64,000 nucleotides of DNA, taken from positions 1 through 64,000 of the IMG/VR virus record IMGVR_UViG_3300025728_000371. One strand, given 5' to 3'. How positions within the stretch are numbered: position 1 is the stretch's first letter; each line of letters begins with the position of its first letter. The notes under the pieces were generated by a model. The model saw only the letters and a program-made list of their open reading frames with translations. It searched no databases and was not told where the DNA came from. The stretch is from a virus. Positions 57,253-64,000 of the stretch are shown one piece after another. The position numbers were made by a program, and so were the translations under genes.

Positions 57253-58540
57253 CTGGCGTGATCGCCTGTTGCCGGCGTCGTTTCGCGGCGTGCCGTTCTG
57301 GGTCGACCAGGCGAAGACCCCGGTCGGCCAGAAAGGCCAGTTGCATGAATATCCCCAGCGCGACCAGCCGTTCTTCGAGCGGCTTGGCCAGCAGGCGAAA
57401 ATCCATGACCTGACCGCCTTTATCGTCGGCGCCGATTGTCTGGAGCAACGTGACAACCTGCTCAAGGCGCTGGAGGAGGGCAGCGGCGAACTGGTCCACC
57501 CATGGCTGGGACGGATGCAGGTCAAGGTCGGCGAATGCGACATGACCCAGACCCGCGAGGATGGCGGACTGGTGACCTTCAACCTGAAGTTCTACCCGGA
57601 CCAGCCGCTGCAGTTCCCCAAGCCCATCGTCAACACCCAGGAGCAACTGCAGGTGGCGTCGAGCAAGTTGCTCGACGCCTCGGTGGGCCGTTTCGATGAG
57701 GCGATGAAACTGGTCAACCAGGCGCGGATCGGCGTGGAGAACCTGCGCAAGGGCATCACCCAGGCGTATCAGGTGATCGAACGGGAGTTGCAGCCGCTGA
57801 TCGAAACCTACGCGAATGTCTATGCCCTGGTCCGTACGGTCAAGGAGTTTCCCCATCAGGTGAGCGCGGCGGTCAAGGGCGTGCTCGGGGAGGTCAAGGC
57901 CGAGTTCAATGGACTGGTCGGCGAGGTCCGTGGCCTGGTCGGCGAAGTTCGCGGCTTGAAGGACTTTGCGGTCCAGGGCTATCACGGGATGCTGGCCGAT
58001 CTGTCGAAACAGGTCGAGGAAGCCAAGTCCCTCGACGCCTCGCAACTGGCTATTGGCAAGGACACCGCTGCGGCCTCGCAGGCCACGGTGAACCTGATCC
58101 AGGATGCCCTGCTAGTGCAGATCGCCCAGTTGGTGTCGGTGATCCCGGCGGCGACCCAGGCGGTGAAGCTGGCCGTCACCCCGTCGCTGGCGCAACAGGC
58201 CCAGCAGCCGGTGCAGCGCGCCGACGTGCCGGTGGTCGATGACGTGCTGGCGCTGCGCGACAACCTCAACGAGGCGATCTGGCAGGCGGCGCTCAAGGCC
58301 GATTCGGTGCATTACCAGGCGCTCAATACCGTGCGCCAGGCGCTGGTGCAGCATCTCAACGCGGTGGCCTCCAACGGTGTGCGACTGATTGATCTGGTGC
58401 CCAAGAGCAACCTGCCGGCGCTGGTCGTCGCCTACAAGAACTTCGGCGATGCCACACGGGTCGTGGAAGTGGTGCAGCGCAATCGCATTGCCCACCCCGG
58501 TTTCGTCCCGCCAGCACCGTTGCAGATCTCCCGGGAGTAA
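57242..58540 (+). CDS. Mu gpN-like tail protein (second tailocin)
   Basis: This 432-residue protein has the same N-terminal domain as the prophage copy (WRDRLLPASFRGVPFWVDQAKTPVGQKGQLHEYPQRDQPFFERLG). The middle (~190-270) is longer and has repeated GLVGEVRGL units. The start MATNWRD after GGAGG lies 11 nt inside the tape measure gene. Confidence 0.85.
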   Translation: MATNWRDRLLPASFRGVPFWVDQAKTPVGQKGQLHEYPQRDQPFFERLGQQAKIHDLTAFIVGADCLEQRDNLLKALEEGSGELVHPWLGRMQVKVGECDMTQTREDGGLVTFNLKFYPDQPLQFPKPIVNTQEQLQVASSKLLDASVGRFDEAMKLVNQARIGVENLRKGITQAYQVIERELQPLIETYANVYALVRTVKEFPHQVSAAVKGVLGEVKAEFNGLVGEVRGLVGEVRGLKDFAVQGYHGMLADLSKQVEEAKSLDASQLAIGKDTAAASQATVNLIQDALLVQIAQLVSVIPAATQAVKLAVTPSLAQQAQQPVQRADVPVVDDVLALRDNLNEAIWQAALKADSVHYQALNTVRQALVQHLNAVASNGVRLIDLVPKSNLPALVVAYKNFGDATRVVEVVQRNRIAHPGFVPPAPLQISRE

Positions 58541-58543
58541 GCC

Positions 58544-59587
58544 ATGAACGATATCGACAACGCCGTCGTCCTGTTGGTCGACGGTCTGAGCTACGAAGGC
58601 TGGAAGGCCATCGAGATCAGTGCCGATCTCGAGCGCCAGTTCCGCACCTTCAAGCTGGGCATCACCTGGCAATGGCCGGGGCAGACCCTGGCCGTGCCGA
58701 TCAAGGCCGGCGCCCGTTGCCAGGTGCTGATCGGCTGCGATCTGGTGCTCACCGGACATGTCTACCAGGCGCCCATCAGCTATGACGGCAAGCAGATCAG
58801 CCTGACCATCGAGGGCAGTTCGCTGACCCGCGACCTGGTCGATTGCGCGGCGATCAACCAGCCGAGCCAATGGCGTCAGCAGGGCCTGCTGACGATCGTC
58901 GAGGCACTCGCCAAACCCTACCAGGTCAACGTGCGCAGCGAGATCGCGCAAACCACCAAGCTGCAGACCCACAGCATCGTGCCAGGGGAGACGGTGTTCA
59001 AGTCCATTGACCGTTTGCTGACCTTGTACCGGGTGTTCTCCACCGATGATGCGAACGGCAACCTGGTGCTGGCCAAACCCGGCAGTGCCGGGCGCGCCAG
59101 CGATGTGCTCGAGTTGGGCAAGAACATCCTCTCGGCCAGCACCGCGCGGGACTATAGCGCGGTGTTCTCCGAGTACCGGGTGATCGGCCAGCACAAGGGC
59201 AGCGACCAGAAAAGCGGTAGCGCGGTGAGCGAAGTCAGCGGCGTGTCCAGTGAGGCCAACCCGCTGCGCAAGCGGGTCACGGTGATCAGCGAAAGTGTCC
59301 AACTCACCTCGGAACTGGCCCAGCAACGGGCCGACTGGGAACGGGCGACCCGCGTCGGCAAGGCCCTGGCTACTACCTACAGCGTACAGGGCTGGCGACA
59401 GTCCAACGGTGACCTGTGGCGGCACAACCTGTTGGTGCGGGTGAAGGACCCGGTGCTGGACGTGGACCAGGACATGCTGATTTCGAAGATCACCTACTCG
59501 CTGTCTGCACAGGGTTCGATCACCACCCTGGAAGTGGCGCCGCCGGAGGTCTTCGAGGCCACGCCGACGAAGGCCAGGACCAGGTAA
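58544..59587 (+). CDS. Baseplate hub protein (second tailocin, Mu gpP-like)
   Basis: This 347-residue protein is homologous to the prophage hub at 30808-31923 but ends ~25 residues earlier. Instead of an ATGA overlap with the spike gene it is followed by a 182-bp gap with a REP inverted repeat. Confidence 0.88.
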   Translation: MNDIDNAVVLLVDGLSYEGWKAIEISADLERQFRTFKLGITWQWPGQTLAVPIKAGARCQVLIGCDLVLTGHVYQAPISYDGKQISLTIEGSSLTRDLVDCAAINQPSQWRQQGLLTIVEALAKPYQVNVRSEIAQTTKLQTHSIVPGETVFKSIDRLLTLYRVFSTDDANGNLVLAKPGSAGRASDVLELGKNILSASTARDYSAVFSEYRVIGQHKGSDQKSGSAVSEVSGVSSEANPLRKRVTVISESVQLTSELAQQRADWERATRVGKALATTYSVQGWRQSNGDLWRHNLLVRVKDPVLDVDQDMLISKITYSLSAQGSITTLEVAPPEVFEATPTKARTR

Positions 59588-59615
59588 CCACGTCATCTGC
59601 GATGCCGGTTCTGCC

Positions 59616-59715
59616 GCTATCGCCAGCAAGCCGGCTCCCACAACAGGGGGCGAGGCCGAGCCTGGTTTTTGTGTGCTGCCGCGCACCTTGTGGGAGCCGG
59701 CTTGCTGGCGATAGC
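59616..59715. repeat. REPIN-type perfect inverted repeat inside the tailocin operon
   Basis: Arms 59616-59641 and 59690-59715 are perfect 26-bp inverted copies around a 48-bp loop. The arm core GGAGCCGGCTTGCTGGCGAT is a REP family typical of P. fluorescens-group genomes, where REP doublets are moved by RAYT transposases. It lies in the only sizeable gap of this tail module. Confidence 0.85.
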
Positions 59716-59769
59716 CATCTTCCAAACATCCAAGATTTCCTGACACACCGCTCGCCCAAGGAACCCCTC

Positions 59770-60279
59770 ATGAGCCTACTGACCCGCCTGCTGGCGCGCG
59801 GCACCGTCGTGCTTGCCAACTCGGCCAACAAACTGCAATCGCTGCAAATGCGCCTGACCGCCGGTGAAGTGAACGACGACATGGAGCACTTCGAACCCTA
59901 CGGTTTCACCAGCAACCCGCTGGCCGGCGCCGAAGGCATCGCGACTTTCCTCGGTGGTGACCGTTCCCACGGCATCGTGCTGGTGGTCGCCGACCGCCGC
60001 TACCGCCTGCAGAACCTCGCCCCCGGCGAAATCGCCCTCTACACCGACGAAGGCGACCGGATCCACTTCAAGCGCGGCCGGATCATCGAAATCGAGACCG
60101 GCACCCTGAACATCCGCGCCAGTACCGCGATCAACCTCGACAGCCCGACCCTGACCCAGACCGGCAAGATCGTCTCCCAGGGCGATCAGGTCGCCGGCGG
60201 TATCAGCCAGATGCAGCACGTGCACGGCGGCATCCAGCCAGGCGGTGGCCAGACTGGCGTACCGGCGGGAGGTGCCTGA
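59770..60279 (+). CDS. Baseplate spike protein (second tailocin, Mu gp45-like)
   Basis: This is a 169-residue spike closely similar to the prophage copy 31920-32429, including HFEPYGFTS, the DEGDRIHFKRGRIIEIET beta-helix start and the Gly/His tip (QHVHGGIQPGGGQTG). In-frame sequence upstream of 59770 is REP DNA and not coding. Confidence 0.9.
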   Translation: MSLLTRLLARGTVVLANSANKLQSLQMRLTAGEVNDDMEHFEPYGFTSNPLAGAEGIATFLGGDRSHGIVLVVADRRYRLQNLAPGEIALYTDEGDRIHFKRGRIIEIETGTLNIRASTAINLDSPTLTQTGKIVSQGDQVAGGISQMQHVHGGIQPGGGQTGVPAGGA

Positions 60280-60677
60280 TGTTCGTTTCCAACAACCTCA
60301 AGGCGGCGCTGACCCGTTCGGTGCTGATCAGCCTGTTCACCTGGCGTCGCGCCAACAGCGACGACCCGATTGACGACGATGAGCGTTACGGCTGGTGGGG
60401 CGACAGTTTCCCCATGGTCGCCAACGACCGTATCGGCTCGCGGCTGTGGCTGCTGCGACGGGTCAAGCTGACCGCGCAGACCCAGCTCGATGCCGAATTC
60501 TATGCCCGTGAAGCCTTGCAATGGCTGATCGACGACGGCCATTGCAGCGCCATCGAGATTCAAACCGAACGGCTCGACGCCCAGCGGCTGAACCTGCGAA
60601 CGGTTCTGACCCTGGCCGGCGGCGAGCGCCTGGATATCAACCCGAACCACAGTTGGCAGGTGACTTATGCCGTTTGA
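60279..60677 (+). CDS. Baseplate wedge protein (second tailocin, Mu gp46-like)
   Basis: This 132-residue protein keeps TRSVLISLFTWRRANSDDPIDDDERYGWWGDSFP...GSRLWLLRRVKLTAQ. It matches the prophage 32426-32821. Confidence 0.9.
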   Translation: MFVSNNLKAALTRSVLISLFTWRRANSDDPIDDDERYGWWGDSFPMVANDRIGSRLWLLRRVKLTAQTQLDAEFYAREALQWLIDDGHCSAIEIQTERLDAQRLNLRTVLTLAGGERLDINPNHSWQVTYAV

Positions 60678-61707
60678 AACCCCTTCGCTGCCGGTGCTGA
60701 TCAACCGCACCCAAAGCGACCTGGCCAGCGATGCGCTGCGCCAGTCCGATGCCCAGGTCCTGGCCCGCACCCTCAGCGGCGCGGCCTTTGGCCTGTATGG
60801 ATACCTCGACTGGATTGCCGAGCAGATCCTGCCCGACACCGCCGATGAATCCACCCTGGAGCGCATCGCCGCACTGCGTCTGCACCAACCGCGCAAGGCC
60901 GCCCAGGCGGCCACCGGCAGCGTGAGTTTTACCGCTGCCGCCGGTGCGGTGCTGGACGTCGACACCCTGCTGCAGAGCAATGACGGCCGCAGCTACAAGG
61001 TGACCCAGGGAGGCACCACCAGCGCGGGTAGCAATACCGCGCAGATCCAGGCGCTGGATGCCGGCAGCCTGGGCAATGCCGATGCTGGCCTGACGCTGTT
61101 TCCGATCCAGCCGGTGCAGGGCATCGGTAACACCTTCACGGTGCTCGCCCCCGGGTTGAGCGGTGGCGTGGCGGCGGAAAGTCTCGAGTCCCTGCGTTCC
61201 CGGGTCATCCGCTCGTACCGCGTCACGCCCCATGGCGGTTCGGCGGCCGACTACGAAACCTGGGCGCTGGAGTGTCCGGGCATCACCCGGGCCTGGTGTC
61301 GCGGCAATTACCTCGGGCCAGGCACCGTCGGCCTGTTCGTCATGCGTGACGACGATCTGGTGCCGATCCCTGATGCGACTCAACTGGCCCTGGTCCAGGC
61401 CTATATCGAGCCGCTGCGCCCAGTGACTGCCGAGCTGCATGTACTGGCGCCGGTACAGGTGCCGGTGACCTACACCCTGCGCCTGGTGCCGGACACCTCG
61501 GCCACCCGTGCCGCTGTCGAAGCGCAACTGCGCGACTTGCACAAGCGTGAGGGCGGCCTCGGCGAGACCTTGCTGCTGACCCATATCGCCGAGTCCATCA
61601 GCAGTGCCACGGGCGAGAACGACCACTTGCTGGTCACCCCGTCCGCCGATGTGCCAGCAACCACCAACCAGTTGCTGACCTTCGGAGGCTGCGTATGGCT
61701 GGAATAA
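60667..61707 (+). CDS. Baseplate J-like protein (second tailocin, Mu gp47-like)
   Basis: This 346-residue protein has the same length as the prophage gp47 (32811-33851) and strong similarity throughout (MPFETPSLPVLINRTQSDLASDALRQSDAQVLARTLSG). Confidence 0.93.
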   Translation: MPFETPSLPVLINRTQSDLASDALRQSDAQVLARTLSGAAFGLYGYLDWIAEQILPDTADESTLERIAALRLHQPRKAAQAATGSVSFTAAAGAVLDVDTLLQSNDGRSYKVTQGGTTSAGSNTAQIQALDAGSLGNADAGLTLFPIQPVQGIGNTFTVLAPGLSGGVAAESLESLRSRVIRSYRVTPHGGSAADYETWALECPGITRAWCRGNYLGPGTVGLFVMRDDDLVPIPDATQLALVQAYIEPLRPVTAELHVLAPVQVPVTYTLRLVPDTSATRAAVEAQLRDLHKREGGLGETLLLTHIAESISSATGENDHLLVTPSADVPATTNQLLTFGGCVWLE

Positions 61708-62294
61708 GAACTGCCGCGCAATACCAGGAGCAACTGCGCAGCCTGCTGCCGGCTGGTCCCGCCTGGGACCCGGAGCTGGTTCCGGAGATCCAGCAGGTGC
61801 TGCTGGGGATTGCCCAGGAACTGGCCCGGGTCGATGCCCGGGCGGTGGACCTGCTCAACGAAGTGGACCCGGTGACCGTCAGCGAACTGGTGCCGGACTG
61901 GGAGCGGGTGATGAACCTGCCCGACCCGTGCCTGGGGCCCAAGCCGCTGTTCGACGACCGCCGCCTGGCGGTACGTCGGCGCCTGCTGGCGGTGGGCGAC
62001 CAGAGCATCGGCTACTTCCTGGATATCGCCCGCAGCCAGGGTTATCCCAACGCCACCATTACCGAGCAGCAGACCCCCCGTATGGGCCGCGCCCGCTTTG
62101 GCCAGGCGCGCTTCGGTACCTGGACGGCGCAGTTCATGTGGACGCTCAACACCGGCGGCCGCCTGCTGCTGGGCCGTCGTTTCGGCGCCAGCTACTGGGG
62201 CGAGCGCTTCGGCGCCAACCCGGGCAGCGCCCTGGAATGCCTGATTCACCGCACAGCCCCGGCGCACACGCTGGTGCACATCAATTACGACTGA
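61695..62294 (+). CDS. Tail protein gp48-like (second tailocin, DUF2313)
   Basis: This 199-residue protein has LVPDWERVMNLPDPCLGPKPLFDDRRLAVRRRLLAVG and the repeated RFGQARFGT segment as in the prophage copy 33839-34447. It ends shortly before the fibre gene. Confidence 0.88.
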   Translation: MAGIRTAAQYQEQLRSLLPAGPAWDPELVPEIQQVLLGIAQELARVDARAVDLLNEVDPVTVSELVPDWERVMNLPDPCLGPKPLFDDRRLAVRRRLLAVGDQSIGYFLDIARSQGYPNATITEQQTPRMGRARFGQARFGTWTAQFMWTLNTGGRLLLGRRFGASYWGERFGANPGSALECLIHRTAPAHTLVHINYD

Positions 62295-62307
62295 AGAGGA
62301 CGGATAC

Positions 62308-63864
62308 GTGGATTATCCAAAAAGCACGCCCAGCATTGGGTTGGTCAATGGCAAGTTTGTTGATGAAAACCCGGTGAGTGGTTCGCCTGGCTCGCTGATT
62401 CCGGCGGTGTGGGGGAATGCGGTCACCGAGGAATTGCTCAATGTGGTTCAGGCTGGCGGGCTGGAGCCGGTGGAGGCGGAGCACGATCAGTTGCTCAAGG
62501 CCATCAGGACCATCATCCAGAGTTCGTTGCCGCCGGAGCAGATTCGCACGACGCTGGCGGCGTATGGGATTACCGATGCGTATACCAAGGCGGAGGTCGA
62601 GGCGCTGTTCAAGAACGCCACTGCGTTGCCGGTCGGGGCGATGATGGCGTTTCCCAAGGGGACTGTGCCGGCAGGGTTCTTGGAGGTCGATGGCAGTGTG
62701 CAGAGCATTGCGACCTATCCGGATCTGGCGGCGTATCTGGGTACGACGTTCAACAAGGGGGATGAGGGGGCAGGGAATTTCCGTTTGCCTGAGTCGCGCG
62801 GGGAGTTTCTGCGTGGGTGGGATCACGGGCGGGGAGTTGATACTGGGCGAGACATCGGTACTTTTCAGTCCGATGCATTCAAGAGCCATACCCACGAATA
62901 TGACAATATGCAGGGGGGCGGAGCTCGTAATAGTGTCTCGGATACTGTAGCCGCAGCTAGCAACGCTACTACCGAAACAGGCCATATCACCAGCGCCGCT
63001 GGCGGTACTGAAACACGCCCCCGTAACTTGTCGGTAATGTGGTGCATTAAAGCCTGGAATGCCCCGGTCAGTCAGGGGAGTATCGATGTCGCTGCGTTGG
63101 CAGCCGATGTCCAAACGATACAGAAAATCGCTGTTGTTGGAGCATTCAAGCGCCTGACAGCCTCAGCCAATGGTTTGAGCTCTGTCGTTAATGTCGCTGC
63201 TGATCAATTGGTGGTTGGTAATGATGCCTCGTTTAGGATGGTGAATGGGGTAAATCTCAGTGTCAATGCTACTGCCATGGGGGCAAATGGGCTGGATACA
63301 GGAACGTTGACTGCTTCAACCTGGTATAGCGTATGGGTTATCTGGGGCGAACAAGGTGTTGCAGGCTTATTGTCCTTGAGTGCTAATAGTCCCGTACTTC
63401 CGGTAGGCTTCACGCATAAGGCACGTGTCACTTGGGCGAGAACAGATTCCACGGCAAATAAATTTCTGCTCTCATTTGTTCAGGCTGGTAATAGCGTTCA
63501 GTACAAAGTCTCTTCTGGTTCCAATGTTCCAAACTTGCCGGTAATGGCTTCTGGCACTGTGAGCCCGGCAGCAGACGTTTCTGTATCTGCCTTTGTGCCG
63601 CCCACTGCTAGTAAGATTGCATTGGCAGCGGGCTCTACTGGGAGCTATATCTCTTTTGCACCAAGTAGTGCGTATTCTGCGCAGGTTACGACTTACCTGA
63701 GTACCACTGCTTTAAATGCAGCCCCGTTTGTTGGTGGTTATAACCCTTCGTCACCTGTTCCCACGGCAAATGGATTGATTCTACTGGAAGGTAACACCGT
63801 GCGTTTTGGTTCCAGCGGTGGGACCGGAGTTTTGCAATGTTTGGGTTGGGAGGACAGCCTGTGA
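62308..63864 (+). CDS. Tail fibre protein with collar domain (second tailocin)
   Basis: This is a 518-residue fibre with a GTG start. The N-terminal ~45 residues match the prophage fibre. Residues ~108-250 form a tail-collar domain (LPVGAMMAFPKGTVPAGFLEVDGS...GNFRLPESRGEFLRGWDHGRGVD...RPRNLSVMWCIKAW) that the prophage fibre lacks. The last ~200 residues are a beta-rich tip similar in plan to the prophage tip. It sets which bacteria are killed. Confidence 0.92.
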   Translation: MDYPKSTPSIGLVNGKFVDENPVSGSPGSLIPAVWGNAVTEELLNVVQAGGLEPVEAEHDQLLKAIRTIIQSSLPPEQIRTTLAAYGITDAYTKAEVEALFKNATALPVGAMMAFPKGTVPAGFLEVDGSVQSIATYPDLAAYLGTTFNKGDEGAGNFRLPESRGEFLRGWDHGRGVDTGRDIGTFQSDAFKSHTHEYDNMQGGGARNSVSDTVAAASNATTETGHITSAAGGTETRPRNLSVMWCIKAWNAPVSQGSIDVAALAADVQTIQKIAVVGAFKRLTASANGLSSVVNVAADQLVVGNDASFRMVNGVNLSVNATAMGANGLDTGTLTASTWYSVWVIWGEQGVAGLLSLSANSPVLPVGFTHKARVTWARTDSTANKFLLSFVQAGNSVQYKVSSGSNVPNLPVMASGTVSPAADVSVSAFVPPTASKIALAAGSTGSYISFAPSSAYSAQVTTYLSTTALNAAPFVGGYNPSSPVPTANGLILLEGNTVRFGSSGGTGVLQCLGWEDSL

Positions 63865-64000
63865 GTGGTTATGCAGTGAGAAATGATGGTCAGGGCTGGC
63901 GCTCTGTGAATAGTCCGGAAGATGTGTCTCCATATGAGTGGTATGCAAAGGAAAATCCGCCTGACCCGGTTCCGCTTCCTCCCAGCCGAGAGGAGTTGAT
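63861..64000 (+). CDS. Tail fibre assembly chaperone, partial (second tailocin)
   Basis: A GTG start overlaps the fibre stop (GTGA). The visible 46 codons read VSGYAVRNDGQGWRSVNSPED, then PPDPVPLPPSREEL, which matches the family start and the proline-rich hinge before the helical part. The gene runs off the window. Confidence 0.8.
   Translation, partial: MSGYAVRNDGQGWRSVNSPEDVSPYEWYAKENPPDPVPLPPSREEL

Larger units (their letters stand above)
39557..64000 (+). other. Tandem tailocin locus (P2-like tail followed by Mu/SfV-like tail)
   Basis: Two full contractile tails are encoded one after the other in one direction behind prtR, a holin and a com-like gene. No capsid, portal, terminase or integrase gene occurs in 38-64 kb, so these are headless particles rather than prophages. 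The mutS-cinA position and double tails agree with tailocin loci described in plant-associated Pseudomonas. Endolysin genes are not in the window and should lie downstream. Confidence 0.88.

Noticed and set aside
58112-59746. 544-codon open frame antisense to gpN/hub and running into REP DNA
   Set aside because: It crosses gene borders and a repeat and has no support as a gene.
38208-64000. A second complete prophage
   Set aside because: There is no integrase, terminase, portal or capsid gene in this stretch and two tails are present, which fits tailocins.

Overview
The window comes from a Pseudomonas chromosome, most likely of the P. fluorescens group. The evidence is a typical pseudomonad MutS, the mutS-to-tailocin gene order known from this group, and a P. 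fluorescens-type REP inverted repeat. It shows the mutS-proximal side of the mutS-cinA tailocin locus, with a complete prophage inserted between mutS and the tailocin regulator prtR.

Layout. (1) 1-2580: mutS, leftward. (2) About 2.54-38.0 kb: a roughly 35.4-kb temperate prophage with an HK97-type head and a contractile, Mu/SfV-like tail. From left to right it carries a two-gene A+T-rich cargo pair; a leftward early operon (nine small genes, then excisionase and integrase) from a PL-like promoter; a repressor/Cro switch with two operator groups; a rightward early operon (CII-like, TraR-like, primase-helicase, a repeat-rich origin candidate, a Q-like protein); lysis and packaging genes (holin, HNH, TerS, TerL); head genes; tail genes; tail fibre and its chaperone; and endolysin, Rz/Rz1 and a periplasmic moron. 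The prophage lies in the 5' end of mutS and supplies a substitute start for that gene. A truncated copy of the native mutS start remains on its right side. (3) 38.2-40.9 kb: the tailocin control region, with prtR, a repressor-type promoter, a 440-nt leader holding two intrinsic terminators, a holin, a Com-like zinc protein and an unknown secreted protein. (4) 41.0-52.6 kb: a P2-like (R-pyocin-type) tail in P2 gene order. (5) 52.7 kb to the window end: a second, Mu/SfV-like tail that matches the prophage tail gene for gene but has no head, packaging or integration genes.

How the parts work together. The lysogenic switch relies on a repressor whose self-cleavage serine is replaced by alanine, so the prophage may be induced by an antirepressor rather than by SOS cleavage. 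PrtR next door keeps its Ser/Lys dyad and should respond to RecA. The prophage also encodes a PrtN-family activator, so the two adjacent elements may communicate. The prophage and second tailocin share a -1 frameshift site, holins and near-identical sheath proteins, which points to a recent common ancestor.

Unusual non-coding structure includes three hairpins in the prophage early region that present the same CTCTCACCAC motif in 18-20-nt loops, two hairpins sharing the stem ACCGAAAA/TTTTCGGT, an eight-copy TGTTGGGT repeat beside the primase, and small intrinsic terminators placed just before structural-gene ribosome sites in all three tail modules.
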